Shown: positions 20,004-30,092, counted from the first letter of the stretch. The stretch: DNA of 64,000 nt from Anodontia alba (GCA_964016985.1 OZ024828.1:10382610-10446609); one strand, 5' to 3'. Notes: a model not told the origin generated them from the sequence alone. Program-made: numbers and translations.

Positions 20004-20118
20004 TATACCCAGTAAGCATTCTTTATAAATCTACAGCGGACCGTTATCGGCCCGTCAGGGTAGCTGACGGGCCGATAACGGCCCGCTGTAGATTTATGAA
20101 GAATGCTAGCTGGGTATA
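20004..20118. repeat. 115-bp near-perfect GC-rich palindrome
   Basis: Arms of about 55 bp: TATACCCAGTAAGCATTCTT, ATAAATCTACAGCGG and CCGTTATCGGCCCGTCAG mirror CTGACGGGCCGATAACGG, CGCTGTAGATTTAT and AAGAATGCTAGCTGGGTATA. Only a few mismatches and a loop of about 4 bases. It is probably a small foldback MITE. Confidence 0.93.
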
Positions 20119-20143
20119 ACACACACATAGCTCTTGATAATAT

Positions 20144-20348
20144 CAACCCTTGTCCTGCTGAATAAATTAAGATGCCAGGCCCATTCTAGCCAATCAAATT
20201 ACTTAATCCAGATTGTTGATATAAATTCACATACTTAATGGCAAAGAGTGCAGATCCAGATCAGTTGTCTTCTTCAGAGGCCAACTAATCTGGATCTACA
20301 CTATTAGCGAAGGCAGGACATATCCGGGTTCTGCAGGACTAGGGTTAA
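20144..20348 (-). mobile_element. Family A MITE
   Basis: CAACCCTTGTCCTGCTGAATA to GGTTCTGCAGGACTAGGGTTAA. The left TTAA has mutated to ATCA. Confidence 0.88.
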
Positions 20349-20465
20349 GATGCTTTTTTTCAATCCAAAAGTATTAATATTTTCTTCCACAAAAAGTACA
20401 AACAACATATGTATTCATAGAGAAATAAGAAAAATATTTACCTGATACAAACTCTTACCTAGGCC
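20349..20465. mobile_element. Family F MITE, partial
   Basis: TTTTTTCAATCCAAAAGTATTAAT, AACAACATATGTATTCATAGAG and AAATAAGAAAAATATTTACC; the hairpin is deleted. Confidence 0.55.
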
Positions 20466-20599
20466 TAAGCAATATTTCCTGAATTACTGGCATAGTAATT
20501 GTCTACAATGGAATGATGATAATGTAGATTTAAAGGGTATTAACCCATTTTTGGAGCTCTTGCACTTATCTCCCTTTGAAATACTTATATTACACTATT

Positions 20600-21317
20600 T
20601 GATGACAATCACAATGAAAATTGTCAATAAGCAGTGCGGTTAGTTCGGTCTATTTCTAGCAATTGGTTTAAGAGACATTGTGCGCACAAACTTTTACTGC
20701 ATTAAAAAGGCTCACTTTTTTGAGTATTTATAGTGTACTGACCTTGAAAATAAGGTCAAGGTCACCAAAATCTCATTACTTCTTTGCCCCATCCTTATGA
20801 TGTATCTGTGCTAGTTTGGTCAAATTCCAACCATTGGTTAAAGAGATATTGTGCACACAAACTTTTTACTTCACTTACAAAGGATCCTTTAGGCTTCTTT
20901 TTGAGTATTTATAATGTAGTGACCTTGAAAATAAAGTCAAAGTCACCAAAATCAAATCATTTCTTCCCCCCATCCTGATGCTGTATCTGTGCTGATTTGG
21001 TCAAATTCCAGCCATTGGTTAAAGAGATAGTGTGCACACAAACTTTTTTCTGCCTTTTTTCTGCATTAAGAAAAAAAATTACAAAGGGCAATAACTCCAA
21101 GAGAATTGGCCCCTAGTCCTTACTTTCTCTTATGTAGGTACATCTTATTGATATTAATGTGTCTGCAGAAATTGATGAATATCCATCACTGCATTTTCAA
21201 GATATTAGAAAATAACCAGCGTCATGGACGGACACACGGATGGGCGGATGGACGGACTGACAGAGGAACAATGTGAAAACAGTATACCCCCCACAAACAA
21301 AGTTTGCGGGGGGTATA
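20600..21317 (+). mobile_element. Pearl/Helentron-like element with ACGG microsatellite
   Basis: About 2.4 direct units of 171-181 bp, each with GACCTTGAAAATAAGGTCAAGG, GATGTATCTGTGCTxxTTTGG and GTGCACACAAACTTTT. They are followed by GGACGGACACACGGATGGGCGG and a terminal hairpin (TACCCCCCAC...GCGGGGGGTATA). Tandem core, ACGG tract and 3' hairpin are the arrangement described for bivalve pearl elements. The 5' end is not resolved. Confidence 0.75.
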
Positions 21318-21497
21318 AAAAGAAGCAGTAAATTTAAATTGGGTAAAACAAAATGACTGAAGAGTCGTACAATGTATAATAAACTAATTATCATCCAGCA
21401 GTGTGGATCACATCAGCAAATTTGTTGAAAACATAAAAAAAAAATCGAAGCACTCTCTTACTTAAATTTTCCCTATTGCTGCAAGGTAATTTAAGCC

Positions 21498-21743
21498 AGG
21501 GCCAAGTTGTTCAAAACTAACGATGTCGTTAGTTAATGTATCGTTAAAACTTTAATCATTATAATTATATGGCATATACGCTATTATGCTAATATTTTTG
21601 CTGAAAAAATGTGAATGCTGCAAAAGCTACTCACATTTTTCAGCAAAAATACCTGTAAATCAGATATTGTACTTATTAGAACAGTTAATATTTTGACCAT
21701 GAATGAGCTCGTTAAGCTAACAAGGCTTTGAACAACTGGGCCC
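21498..21743. mobile_element. Family J MITE, full length
   Basis: GGGCCAAGTTGTTCAAAACTAAC and TTAGCTAACAAGGC...AACTGGGCCC ends. The central hairpin is GTGAATGCTGCAAAAGCTACTCAC. Confidence 0.85.
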
Positions 21744-21990
21744 AGAATGGTAGACAAACTCTCTAAGGGAAGCAATTCCAACTCTTTCAAAAAAGGATCA
21801 ACTGATACACTTTCAAGGGAGACAACTCTGTCCAAATTTGTTTTGCTTCCGTCTGAAAAGGGATCTAATCTCAAGCTTAAAAGAACTGACTGCTTCCATG
21901 GGGAGCAAATTCTTCCCTTTTAGAGCAGACCCCCTTTCAAGGGAGGTGTGCAAGAGAAGGCAAATAGGAAGTCACAAAAGTTATGTCCCT
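21744..21990. mobile_element. Family K repeat
   Basis: TCTCTAAGGGAAGC, CTTTCAAAAAAGGATCAAC and CCCCTTTCAAGGGAGG motifs. It starts directly at the end of the J element. Confidence 0.5.
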
Positions 21991-21994
21991 TAGA

Positions 21995-22125
21995 CAAAAT
22001 AGTGGAATTATTTCTAAAAAAAAATCTGTATGCTATGGGTAGTCATCAGAGGCACTTCAAAGAGTACTCATTATATAACTTTTTTTATAAAGAAATGGAG
22101 AAAATTATCCCATAATTAAGGTCAG
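21995..22125. mobile_element. Family F MITE, degraded
   Basis: AATCTGTATGCTATGGGTAGTC, CATCAGAGGCACTTC and AAGAAATGGAGAAAATTATCC. Confidence 0.5.
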
Positions 22126-22135
22126 ATTGTTCTCC

Positions 22136-22455
22136 TTAACCCTTAACACTCTGGGTATTTTTTTCAGCAGACAACATTTTGAAATATTTTTCTTATTTTT
22201 CCCAGAAAAACAGGATTTGACATTTCATGCAAATTGTCTCCAATGGAGACAATTTGCATGAAATGTCATCCTTTTTTCTGGGAAAAACAAGAAAAATATC
22301 ATTTTTATTTTTCCCAGAAAAACAGGATTTGATGTTCATGCAAATTGTCTTCAATGGAGATAATTTGCATGAAATGTCAAATCCTATTTTCAGGGAAAAA
22401 TAAGAAAAATATCACCAATCTGTCGACTGCTGAATTAGCCCAGATAGTGGTAAAG
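22136..22455. mobile_element. Family C MITE with duplicated hairpin core
   Basis: TTAACCCTTAACACTCTGGG to GCTGAATTAGCCCAGATAGTGG. The central GCAAATTGTCTCC/GGAGACAATTTGC hairpin and its arms occur twice in tandem (about 22195-22290 and 22306-22410). Confidence 0.85.
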
Positions 22456-22461
22456 GCTAAG

Positions 22462-22690
22462 GGACCATTCAAATTTGCAGCAGATGACATTTTCAATATT
22501 GCTTTATTTGTGTAAGTAATAAGCCTTGATATTTCATGTGAATCTGCAGACAATACTGATTTGAAATCTGAACCTTGACTTCTCACAAAAATTATGCAGT
22601 ATCAAGCCTCAGAAAAATGATAAACACCCAATATTTTTGAAATCATCGTATTTCAGAATGTCGTCTGCTGCAAATGTGAATCTGCCAACG
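22462..22690. mobile_element. Family D MITE, diverged
   Basis: GGACCATTCAAATTTGCAGCAG to GTCGTCTGCTGCAAATGTG; the interior is rearranged. Confidence 0.6.
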
Positions 22691-22714
22691 GTCACATCAC
22701 AATGCTAATCTTAC

Positions 22715-22895
22715 TGAACTGCAGCAGACAACATTTTGACTCTATTTTTTATCTTTCAGAGAAAAAGGGCTTGACAATTCATATGAATCCTCTGTTTGGC
22801 AGATGATTAATAATTCATATAAAATGCCAAGTCTTATTTCCTCTGAAAAATGAAATTACAAAAATTAGAAAGTTGTCTGCAACAGTTTTTACTAA
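22715..22895. mobile_element. Family D MITE
   Basis: AACTGCAGCAGACAACATTTTG, GAAAAAGGGCTTGACAATTC and its mirror, ending GTTGTCTGCAACAG. Confidence 0.65.
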
Positions 22896-22928
22896 ATACA
22901 GGTACAAAGCAAGTTTTATAAAAATCAC

Positions 22929-23007
22929 CTGCAGTAAATAAAGTCCCGAAGATTCATCCACCAGCAACATTAACACAGTGAGATGGCAAAATGAGTAACC
23001 AAAGTGT
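22929..23007 (-). CDS. Candidate internal exon (79 nt), host gene unknown
   Basis: On the minus strand TTTAATGGAATTTTAG precedes 79 nt that remain open in the frame ending with a whole codon: one leading base, then 26 codons reading HFGYSFCHLTVLMLL and onward to SSGLYLLQ. The segment ends CTGCAG before GTGATT. The hydrophobic run VLMLLV could be a buried strand or part of a membrane segment. The single leading base completes a codon with the two trailing bases of the candidate exon at 24589-24644, and its phase-0 end suits the exon at 6266-6340. The acceptor's pyrimidine tract is weak. No repeat covers it and I do not recognise the family. Confidence 0.42.
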
Positions 23008-23430
23008 CTAAAATTCCATTAAATTGCCATTTAATCACCCGAAATCCCTTCAATCAAAGACTAGTGTTGGGCTAAAGAGAGTAAATGAACTCTTAATGTT
23101 TCAGTAGCTAGCTGTCATGTCACCTTTCAGCACTGGAGTGCTTCCATTGAGAAGTAAACTAACATCACCTTTGACCTGTGCAGTGTACATCATCAGCTGA
23201 CTTCATTCCATCTACATGCTCAAGAGATATACCACTTTTAATGGTTCCAATAAATTTAGAATGTTTTAGGAAATCTGATAAATTTAGACAGCTTCTATAC
23301 CTTCTAATAAATACACCATTACATGTAATATCTATAGTATATATTCCTATTGACATGTCTATAAAATTTTGAAAATTTTAGGATACTTGATAAATTTAGG
23401 CCAAAAATGTTTTGGCTTTTCTGATACTTA
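23008..23430. other. No recognised feature (candidate intron)
   Basis: AT-rich and apparently unique. The overlapping 63- and 64-codon frames on opposite strands have no splice or domain support. Confidence 0.4.
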
Positions 23431-23440
23431 AAAAATAATG

Positions 23441-23514
23441 CGTGTGTGTGTGTTGTGTGTGTATGGGTAGGCGAGGGGGGTGGTTGAAGGGGTTCCTTTT
23501 TTTTTTTTTTTTTG
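23441..23514 (+). repeat. (GT)n and poly-T low-complexity tract
   Basis: GTGTGTGTGTGTTGTGTGTG, then G-rich sequence and about 18 T, leading into the tail of the next SINE. Confidence 0.8.
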
Positions 23515-23661
23515 TTTGTGTTGAGGTTTTACGGCCCAGTCAACCCAATAGGGTCATGTCGAGTGCTGTCAGTTTACCTAACCACACGTTTACTGGGCAG
23601 CTTAGTCCTCTAAGCGGTTAACCAGTATTGTGCATATTCTTTCACCAGAAACTGACAACTT
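23515..23661 (-). mobile_element. SINE, tail half only
   Basis: Minus-strand sequence matches the 3' part of the SINE at 10626 (AGTTGTCAGTTTCTGG to CCGTAAAACCTCAAC). The tRNA-like head is absent. Confidence 0.85.
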
Positions 23662-23995
23662 TCTAGTTGGGTACATTCTTGGATGGTTTGTTTGGCAAAA
23701 CAAAATGGCATCACCTTTATACAAAGTATTTTTACTCTCAAACAACAAAAACAAATCATGATTTAACTATTTTCTTTGCAAATAAGTAAGAATACCATAA
23801 TTATATTGTGGTCTGGATTGCTACTTGGTTAAAAAAATTCTCAGATAAAGGAGAAAACTCCAGTGTCATGTATTTATGTGGGTTGAAAAAATATGGCCCT
23901 CTGAAAAAAATCATATATGCAGAACCTTTTGGACAGATATGGCAGAATATGTCTGAGAATCTAACAATTTTTTTTTTTCTCATTTAGCCTGGAAG
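23662..23995. other. No recognised feature
   Basis: AT-rich; no gene or repeat identified. Confidence 0.4.
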
Positions 23996-24079
23996 GTTTA
24001 TGCCTTTGCAAGCTGGGTAAAAATTTCTGCAGCTGACATTTGGAATATTTTTCCCAGAAAACAGACTTTGATATTTCAT
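23996..24079. mobile_element. Family C MITE fragment
   Basis: AGCTGGGTAAAAATTTCTGC to CAGACTTTGATATTTCATGG; left arm only. Confidence 0.6.
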
Positions 24080-24322
24080 GGTCCTAAAAGTCCAGCTTTT
24101 AAAGATATTAAGCATGAGTGGATTAAAGTTTTGTCTGCAAAAATTCCAGAGTACAGAGAGGTAATTTAGGTTCATCTTATAACCAGTCAGATCTATAAAT
24201 CATCTGTAACCAGTCCAATAAGAATGATAAAGGACCAATGGACTAGCAGGGGTGTTGAGAGATAAGGGGATGGAAGTTTCAAACCTATTTGTGCCACTGA
24301 ATCATTAATTATCAATCTCAGA

Positions 24323-24509
24323 TTAACCTTTACTACTCTCTGGGCTAATTCAGCAGATGACAAACTGATGATATTTTTCTTATTTTTCCCAGACAAAAGA
24401 TTTTGGCATTTCAAGCAAATTGTCTTGCATGAATTGTCAAATTCTGTTTTCTAGAAAAATATTTCAAAACATCATCTGCTGAACATTTTACCCAGAGTGT
24501 TAAGCGTTA
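24323..24509. mobile_element. Family C MITE
   Basis: TTAACCTTTACTACTCTCTGGG and ATTTTACCCAGAGTGTTAAGC; GCAAATTGTCTTGCATGAATTG is a shortened hairpin. Confidence 0.8.
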
Positions 24510-24588
24510 TTGAGAACTTGATGCCAATATACTTATTCTTCTTTGTTTCTAGTTAAAAAAACCTCCCCACCTACCAACCAGGACTTAC

Positions 24589-24644
24589 CTTGCAGTGGGA
24601 ATGGGAGTGTGGCGCACACGTGGATGGGGAACTGGTGGTCTTGG
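24589..24644 (-). CDS. Candidate internal exon (56 nt), host gene unknown
   Basis: Minus strand: CTAGCTAATAG, then 56 nt ending GCAAG before a strong donor GTAAGTCC. The frame that joins in phase to the exon at 22929-23007 reads PRPPVPHPRVRHTPIPTA plus two bases. This is a proline-rich, basic stretch such as is found in linkers or disordered regions. The acceptor is less convincing than the donor, and an in-frame TAG directly upstream fixes the left limit of coding. The segment is GC-richer than its surroundings. The protein is unknown. Confidence 0.38.
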
Positions 24645-24899
24645 CTATTAGCTAGATAGATGCTAGTTGGTCCAGTTTTCAACTCTCAGCTCTGAGAATC
24701 AACATCTCAATTTATAGCTAAAACTAGCCATTTCAAAAATAGCAGAGCCCACAGCCCAAAATGCCCCTCCATGTCCCCTACTCCCTCACATCCCTTAGCA
24801 GTGCTCCCACGATATCATGAAAAAAAAAAAAAAAAATGTACCATAAAACTTGTTTAGTCCATAATTTTATCTTTCATCTTTTAACAAGATTTTAAAATC
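24645..24899. other. No recognised feature
   Basis: Unassigned sequence with a poly-A run at 24819-24837. Confidence 0.35.
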
Positions 24900-24904
24900 A
24901 TATT

Positions 24905-24957
24905 TAAAAGTATTGATATTTTTTCTTATTTCTCCATAAAATGTACATTGTGCATGG
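24905..24957. mobile_element. Family F MITE, left arm fragment
   Basis: GTATTGATATTTTTTCTTATTTC to TACATTGTGCATGG; it stops where the LINE tail begins. Confidence 0.5.
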
Positions 24958-25858
24958 TCATCATCATCATCACTGGATTTATTATTAATATGCAGCTACA
25001 GGGGCAGCATCCACATCAGTGGGCCCCCTTCCAGGTGGCTTGCTACATGCATGGCAGATCTAACACCAGATCTCCAGATGTGTCTATCATGAGGTCGATA
25101 GTCGAGAGCTTCCACTCTCTGCGATACCTCTCTGTCAGCTGCTTCCATGTCATCTTGGGCCCACGCTTTCCATCAACCTATTTGTCACAGGCTGACTTGA
25201 CTGTACCGTTGGAGTGTTCCACATGTCCATACCAGCGGAGCCTTCTCTCCTTCAGGATGAGATCCAGAATCTCAATGCCAAGCTGGGCAAGTAGCTCATT
25301 AGACCTGACGGTGACAGTGTCTTGTGGCTTGACATTGCATATCAGTCTGATTATTGCCCTGTCATTCCGCTGCAGATTTTGGAGGTTTTTCTTTGTCAAT
25401 GGCCAAGTCTCACTGGCATGGAGCATTGCGCTCCACACACAAGAGCTGTACACCTGGCCATGTGTCTTGAAAGAGAGGTGGCAGGAAGAGAGAACAGGTA
25501 GCAGCTCCTTGAACTTTTTCCAGGTGGGTTTGACACATGTTGTGGTTGAAAGTCACAACCACTGGCTGTTGAGAGTGTATGTCTACTCAGGTAGCAATAG
25601 GAAGCTACCATCTCCAGCTTATCAGGTCTGACTTGCTTCCCTCTATGGTCTGCCATCAAAGGGGCATGCAGTTCCCTGGCACCATGTACACCTGTAATCA
25701 GGGTCCTCTGTCAAGGGCTTGAACCCACTGCATTTTTTGTGCACTCAGTGCTTGCAGCTGTTGCAGAGGATGCTGTTGCTGCCCACTCCAGTGCAACAGA
25801 CAGCACATGGAAACTATCCTGAACCCTGCAGGAGGTCCAGGCCCATACTACAGATCAT
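24958..25858 (-). pseudogene. LINE reverse-transcriptase C-terminal remnant
   Basis: Minus-strand frames hold hallmarks of the C-terminal part of a non-LTR retrotransposon ORF2. First (about 25690-25800) comes a Cys/His knuckle with CNSCKH, VHKKCSG and CTWC. Then LEMVASYCYLS, the conserved MLHASETWPLTKKNLQ (about 25420) and LLAQLGIEILDLILKERRLR, with RWYGHVEHS after it. A TGA replaces the tryptophan codon in the knuckle. A stop follows the knuckle, and the LEMVASYCYL and MLHASETW blocks are in different frames, so it cannot be translated whole. The 3' end is a (GATGAT)n tail at 24958-24972, typical of some LINE clades. The 227-codon open frame on the plus strand is antisense to this remnant. 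The fragment is 5'-truncated; I do not assign a clade. Confidence 0.85.
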
Positions 25859-25859
25859 G

Positions 25860-27937
25860 ATCTTTCCATGGCCGCCATCTTGGATGCTGGATTGATTTTA
25901 GCAATTCTGAATTTCCAATGCCTCCCGTCAAGTTTAAGCTCAATCAGACTTACTGTTCTGGAGCAGATGTGATTTGATGTCTTTCAAGATGGCTGCTATG
26001 GGGGCCATCTTGGATATCAGAATGGAACCATTTTAGCAATTCTAAATCTCCATACTGCCCCAATGCCTTCCATCAAGTTTCCCCTCTATCCGACTTACGG
26101 TTCAGGAGCAGATAACAACTGAAGACTTTCAAGATGGCTGCCATGGCGGCAATCATGGATATGATTCTGATGGAAATGTCGAAAATATGGAAAGTTGCTA
26201 ACGGACATACAGATGAGGGACGGACCATGGTTAACAGACCAAAGCATAAGCTGACAACTGAAGATCTTCAAGATGGCTGCTGTGGCAGCCATTGTGGATA
26301 TCATAACAAAATGTTTTAGGAATTCTGAATCTCCATGTTGCCTCAATGCCTCCCACTGTTGTGGCCATCTTGGATATCGGAATGGAATGAATTTAGCAGT
26401 TATGAATCTCCATGTCTCCCCAATGTCTCCCACCAAGTTTCAGCTCAATCCGACTTGCCGTTTGGGAGCACATGTCATTTCAAGATTATCAAGATGCCCG
26501 CCGCCTCTTGGATACTGGAACGGAATGAATTTAGCAATTCTAAATCGCTAAATCACCCCTATGCCTCCCACCAAATTTAGGCTCAATTCGACTTAGCATT
26601 CCAAAGCAGATGTGGTTTGAAGATTTTCAAGATGGCCTCCATGGTGGCCATCTTGGATATCGGAAGGGAATGATTTTAGCCATTCTGAATCTCTATGTTG
26701 CTCCGATGCCTCGCATCAAGTTTCAGCTCAACCCAACTTACAGTTTGGGAGGAGGTGTCGTTTGAAGATTTTTAAAATGGTCGACATGGAGGCCATCTTG
26801 GATATCAGAATGGAATGATTTTAGCAATTCTAAATCTCTATGTGGCTCAAATGCCATCCCTCAAGTTTAGAGCTAAGATTAGTCTCATCAGCCATCTTAG
26901 AACACACAAATAATAACACATCACACAATTGATTAGACAAACGATCAAGTTTGGGCTCAATCTGACTTAGGATTAGGGAGCAGATGTGGTTTCAAGAATT
27001 TTAAGATGGCCACCCAGGTGGCCATCTTGGATAACCGAACGGAAGGATTTTAGCCAATTCTGAATTTCTAAGTCGCTCCGATGCTTCCCATCAAGTTTTG
27101 GTTCAATCCAACATGGTTTGGGAGGAGATGTCGTTTGAAGAATTTCAAGATTCTTGAAATTCTTCAAACAACATCTCCTCCCAAACAGTAAGTCTGATTA
27201 AGCCGAAACTTGATGGGAGGCATTGGAGCGACATAAATGATTCAGAATTGCTACAATTGTTCTGACTTCTAACTGCTAGCCAATCAGCACTTGATCTAGG
27301 TTTTTGTTACAGCCATCTTGGATATTGGAACGGAACGGAATGATTTTAGCAATTCTGAATCACTTATGTCGCTCCGATGCCTCCCATCAAGTTTCGGCTC
27401 AATCAGACTTACTGTCTGGGAGGAGATGTCGTTTGAAGAATGTGGCCATCTTGCATATCGGAACGGAACCGTTCTAGCAATTCTGAATCTCTATGTTGCT
27501 CCTATGCCTCCCATCAAGTTTCGGCTCGAATTGACACACATTTTGGGAGATGTCATTTGAAGAATTTCAAGATGGCTGCCATGCCTGGATATCAGAACGG
27601 AATGATTTTAGCAATTCTGAATCTCTATGTCACTGTGATGCCTCCCTTCAAGTTTTACCTCCATCCGACTTACGGTTTGGAAGCAGATACGATTTGAAGA
27701 ATTTCAAGATGGCTGTCATGGAGGCCATCTTGGATATCGGAATGGAACAATTTTAGCAATTCTGAATCTCCATGTTGCCACAATGCCTCCCACTAAGTTT
27801 CAGCTCAATCCAACTTATGGTTGTGGAGGAGATGTGGAAAATGTGAAATGCTAACGACAGATGATGGACGGATGACGGAAGATGGACAAGAGGCCATGGC
27901 ATAAGCTAACCTGGAGCAAAGCTCCGTGAGCTAATAA
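25860..27937 (+). mobile_element. Helentron/pearl-like element with about 13 tandem units
   Basis: Roughly 13 direct units of 135-150 bp, each with GGCCATCTTGGATATCGGAA, GATTTTAGCAATTCTGAATC, TGCCTCCCATCAAGTTTxGG and GAGATGTCGTTTGAAGA. They are followed by GACGGATGACGG and a 3' hairpin GGAGCAAAGCTCC plus GTGAGCTAAT. The last bases agree with the element ending at 11006. Two places are rearranged: 26870-26960 and an inverted unit with captured MITE sequence at 27117-27305. The left end, next to the LINE, is not a recognisable CAAGAG terminus. No protein is encoded. Confidence 0.75.
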
Positions 27938-28113
27938 ATTGAGATGACATGCCCACTTCTAACTGCCAGCCAATCAGTACTTGATCTAGGTTTTTGTTAC
28001 AAATTCACATTCTAATGACAAACAGTGCAGATCCAGATCAGTTGGCTTCTGAATCTGACTCTACACTGTTTGCAAAGGCAGGGCATATCTGGGACCAGCA
28101 AAACCAGGGTTAA
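27938..28113 (-). mobile_element. Family A MITE, left end missing
   Basis: AATTGAGATGACATGCCCAC to CAGCAAAACCAGGGTTAA. It starts where the Helentron-like element stops. Confidence 0.82.
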
Positions 28114-28131
28114 ATGTTGTATGCTAATGTT

Positions 28132-28330
28132 TTAACCCTTGTCCTGCTGAACCTGGATATACCCTTCCTGCAAACAGTGTAGATCCAGATCAGTTGGCAA
28201 CTAATCTGGATCTGCACTGTTTGTCATTCAGTATGTGATTTATGTCAACAACCTAGATCAAGTAATCTGATTGGTTGAAAATTGGAAGTGGGCATGGAAT
28301 CTTAATTTATTCAGCATGAAAAAAGGTTAA
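28132..28330 (+). mobile_element. Family A MITE
   Basis: TTAACCCTTGTCCTGCTGAA to TCAGCATGAAAAAAGGTTAA; the hairpin is shortened to CAGTTGGCAACTAATCTGG. Confidence 0.9.
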
Positions 28331-28334
28331 TTAC

Positions 28335-28470
28335 TGTTTTTATGCTAATAATTGGGATACAGTAACTCCTTACTATACTTGTCCTAGGAACAAGTCATAC
28401 TACCTATTGATATGTCCAAAAATGGCAAGTTGCACAGCCTTTTAGTCCCAATTTTAGGGTTACTATGGTA
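28335..28470. mobile_element. Family H MITE, core deleted
   Basis: TAATTGGGATACAGTAACTCC, ACTTGTCCTAGGAACAAG and the end CCCAATTTTAGGGTTACTATG. The hairpin is lost. Confidence 0.55.
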
Positions 28471-28613
28471 ACCAGATCAAATACCAAAATTTTTGATTAT
28501 GTCAGGACTGCATGGGCTTTAATCCAAGATGATTTTGACATATTTTCATAAAACTTCTTAAATCAAGTTAATATCTTTTCAAGTGTCAAAAAGCATCAGT
28601 CAGAACTAGTTAA

Positions 28614-28827
28614 TTAACTCTTGTCCTGCTGAAAAAATTTAGATGCCACACCCACTTCTAATTGTAAGCCAAACAGATTACTTGATCCCAATTTTTGCTA
28701 TAAATTCACATATTTAAAGGCAAACAGTGCAGATCCAGATCAGTTGGCTTCTTCAGAAGCCAACTGATCTGGATCTACACTGTTTGCAAAAGCAGGGTAT
28801 ATCCGGGTTCAGCAGGACAAAGGTTAA
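28614..28827 (-). mobile_element. Family A MITE, full length
   Basis: TTAACTCTTGTCCTGCTGAA and GTTCAGCAGGACAAAGGTTAA, intact GATCAGTTGGCTTCTTCAGAAG hairpin. Confidence 0.92.
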
Positions 28828-28882
28828 TCTGAAAACTGCCGTTTTTTTCAGGTAGTTTCTCCCTTGTTAATGATAGTTTCAA

Positions 28883-29075
28883 TGTACCATATTTACCCTG
28901 AGCGTTGATACAGACAGGCCTGCATGAACAGTGTAGAATTCAATCAGATGCCAAAGAATGTGGCATCTGATCAGGGTCTACATTGTTTGCCACTCATCCA
29001 GTAGTTTTTAGATACATCAACTGGTAATCTAATGTGCTTGTTCAAATTTTAGGAGACATACATAAGGAGTTAAAG
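28883..29075. mobile_element. Family H MITE
   Basis: TTTACCCTGAGCGTTGATACAG, the AGTGTAGAATTCAATCAGATGCC and GGCATCTGATCAGGGTCTACA hairpin, and TAGATACATCAACTGGTAATC. Confidence 0.75.
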
Positions 29076-29083
29076 TGTCATAA

Positions 29084-29446
29084 TACATTTGAAATTCAAT
29101 GGCTCTGAACATGTTTGGAAATATGAAAATTGTTCTAGACATGGGTAGTTTGAGCCACAGAGAGTTAATCAGGAGGAAAATGGGATAACTAAGGGATGGC
29201 TTTTTGATCTTATTCTATAATATAATGGTATGTTGAGTGTACTCATTATAATTGCCTCAATGAGGCAATTCTAATAAGTACACACAACATACAATTTCCT
29301 AATAAAATAAGAAAATTTCTCTAAAATAACACTAAAATATTTGTTTTCATGAGCCATCACAAGAATGTCTTAGGGACTCAAAAAAACCAGTTCAAATCAG
29401 GTATGGTAAACAAGCCATCGGTTTTGTGTTATTGAAGTTTTACTGT
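29084..29446. mobile_element. Family G MITE, diverged
   Basis: TTCAATGGCTCTGAACATG mirrors GTTATTGAAGTTTTACTG. Hairpin AATTGCCTCAATGAGGCAATT with AGTGTACTCATTATAATTG. Confidence 0.7.
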
Positions 29447-29479
29447 TTTTATGGTAAAAATGTTAAACTATAATGCCCC

Positions 29480-29886
29480 ACCATTATCATACTGGGCAGG
29501 CAGATAACTCTGTCAAACATTGATGAAATTTGCCCATTAGCAATCAAAAACCAGATCTTCTTCATATCAATGCATGTACCAAGTTTGTTTAAAAGCCCTT
29601 GACATTTACCCAAGTTATCATCCGGAAACGAAAATATGGGCGTGTCTCTGGCAGATAAAATTTAACGAAATTTGCCCATTAGCAATCCCAAATCAGATCT
29701 CCACAACATCAATGCACAAACCATTTTTGATGAAAATACATTGATGTTTACTCAAGATATCGTCCGGAAATGAAATATGGACGGACAGACAGACGAACAT
29801 ACTATGGATGGACGGACGGACAGACAGACACACAGACGTCCAACGTGAAACCATAATACCCTGCCACTAACGTGTGGCGGGGTATA
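29480..29886 (+). mobile_element. Pearl/Helentron-like element with ACGG microsatellite
   Basis: Two direct units 142 bp apart (GAAATTTGCCCATTAGCAATC at 29525 and 29667; both end CCGGAAAxGAAATATGG), a GGACGGACAGACAGAC tract, and a terminal hairpin TACCCTGCCAC...GTGGCGGGGTATA. It ends where a family E copy starts. Confidence 0.78.
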
Positions 29887-29889
29887 AAA

Positions 29890-30092
29890 ATTATGGTATT
29901 TTTCATATTTCTGCTAAAAACAGATTGTGGGTACTCGTTCGAACTGCCTCAATGAGGCAATTCTAATGAGTACCCACAATCTATGTTTTTGAGCAGAAAT
30001 AAGAAAAAATGTATACCCCTGTTAATACCAGTTTTACTATATAAAAGTGGGGTTTAAGGGGGTCAAAATTATAGAGGCATGTGTTCGTAATG
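29890..30092. mobile_element. Family E MITE, left end missing
   Basis: TTATGGTATTTTTCATATTTCTG then hairpin TGTGGGTACTCGTTCGAAC and the right end GGCATGTGTTCGTAATGG. Confidence 0.82.

Noticed and set aside
24948..25631. 227-codon open frame on the plus strand, the longest in the window
   Set aside because: It is antisense to the LINE remnant, whose minus-strand frames carry recognised motifs (MLHASETW, LERRLRWYGH-like block).
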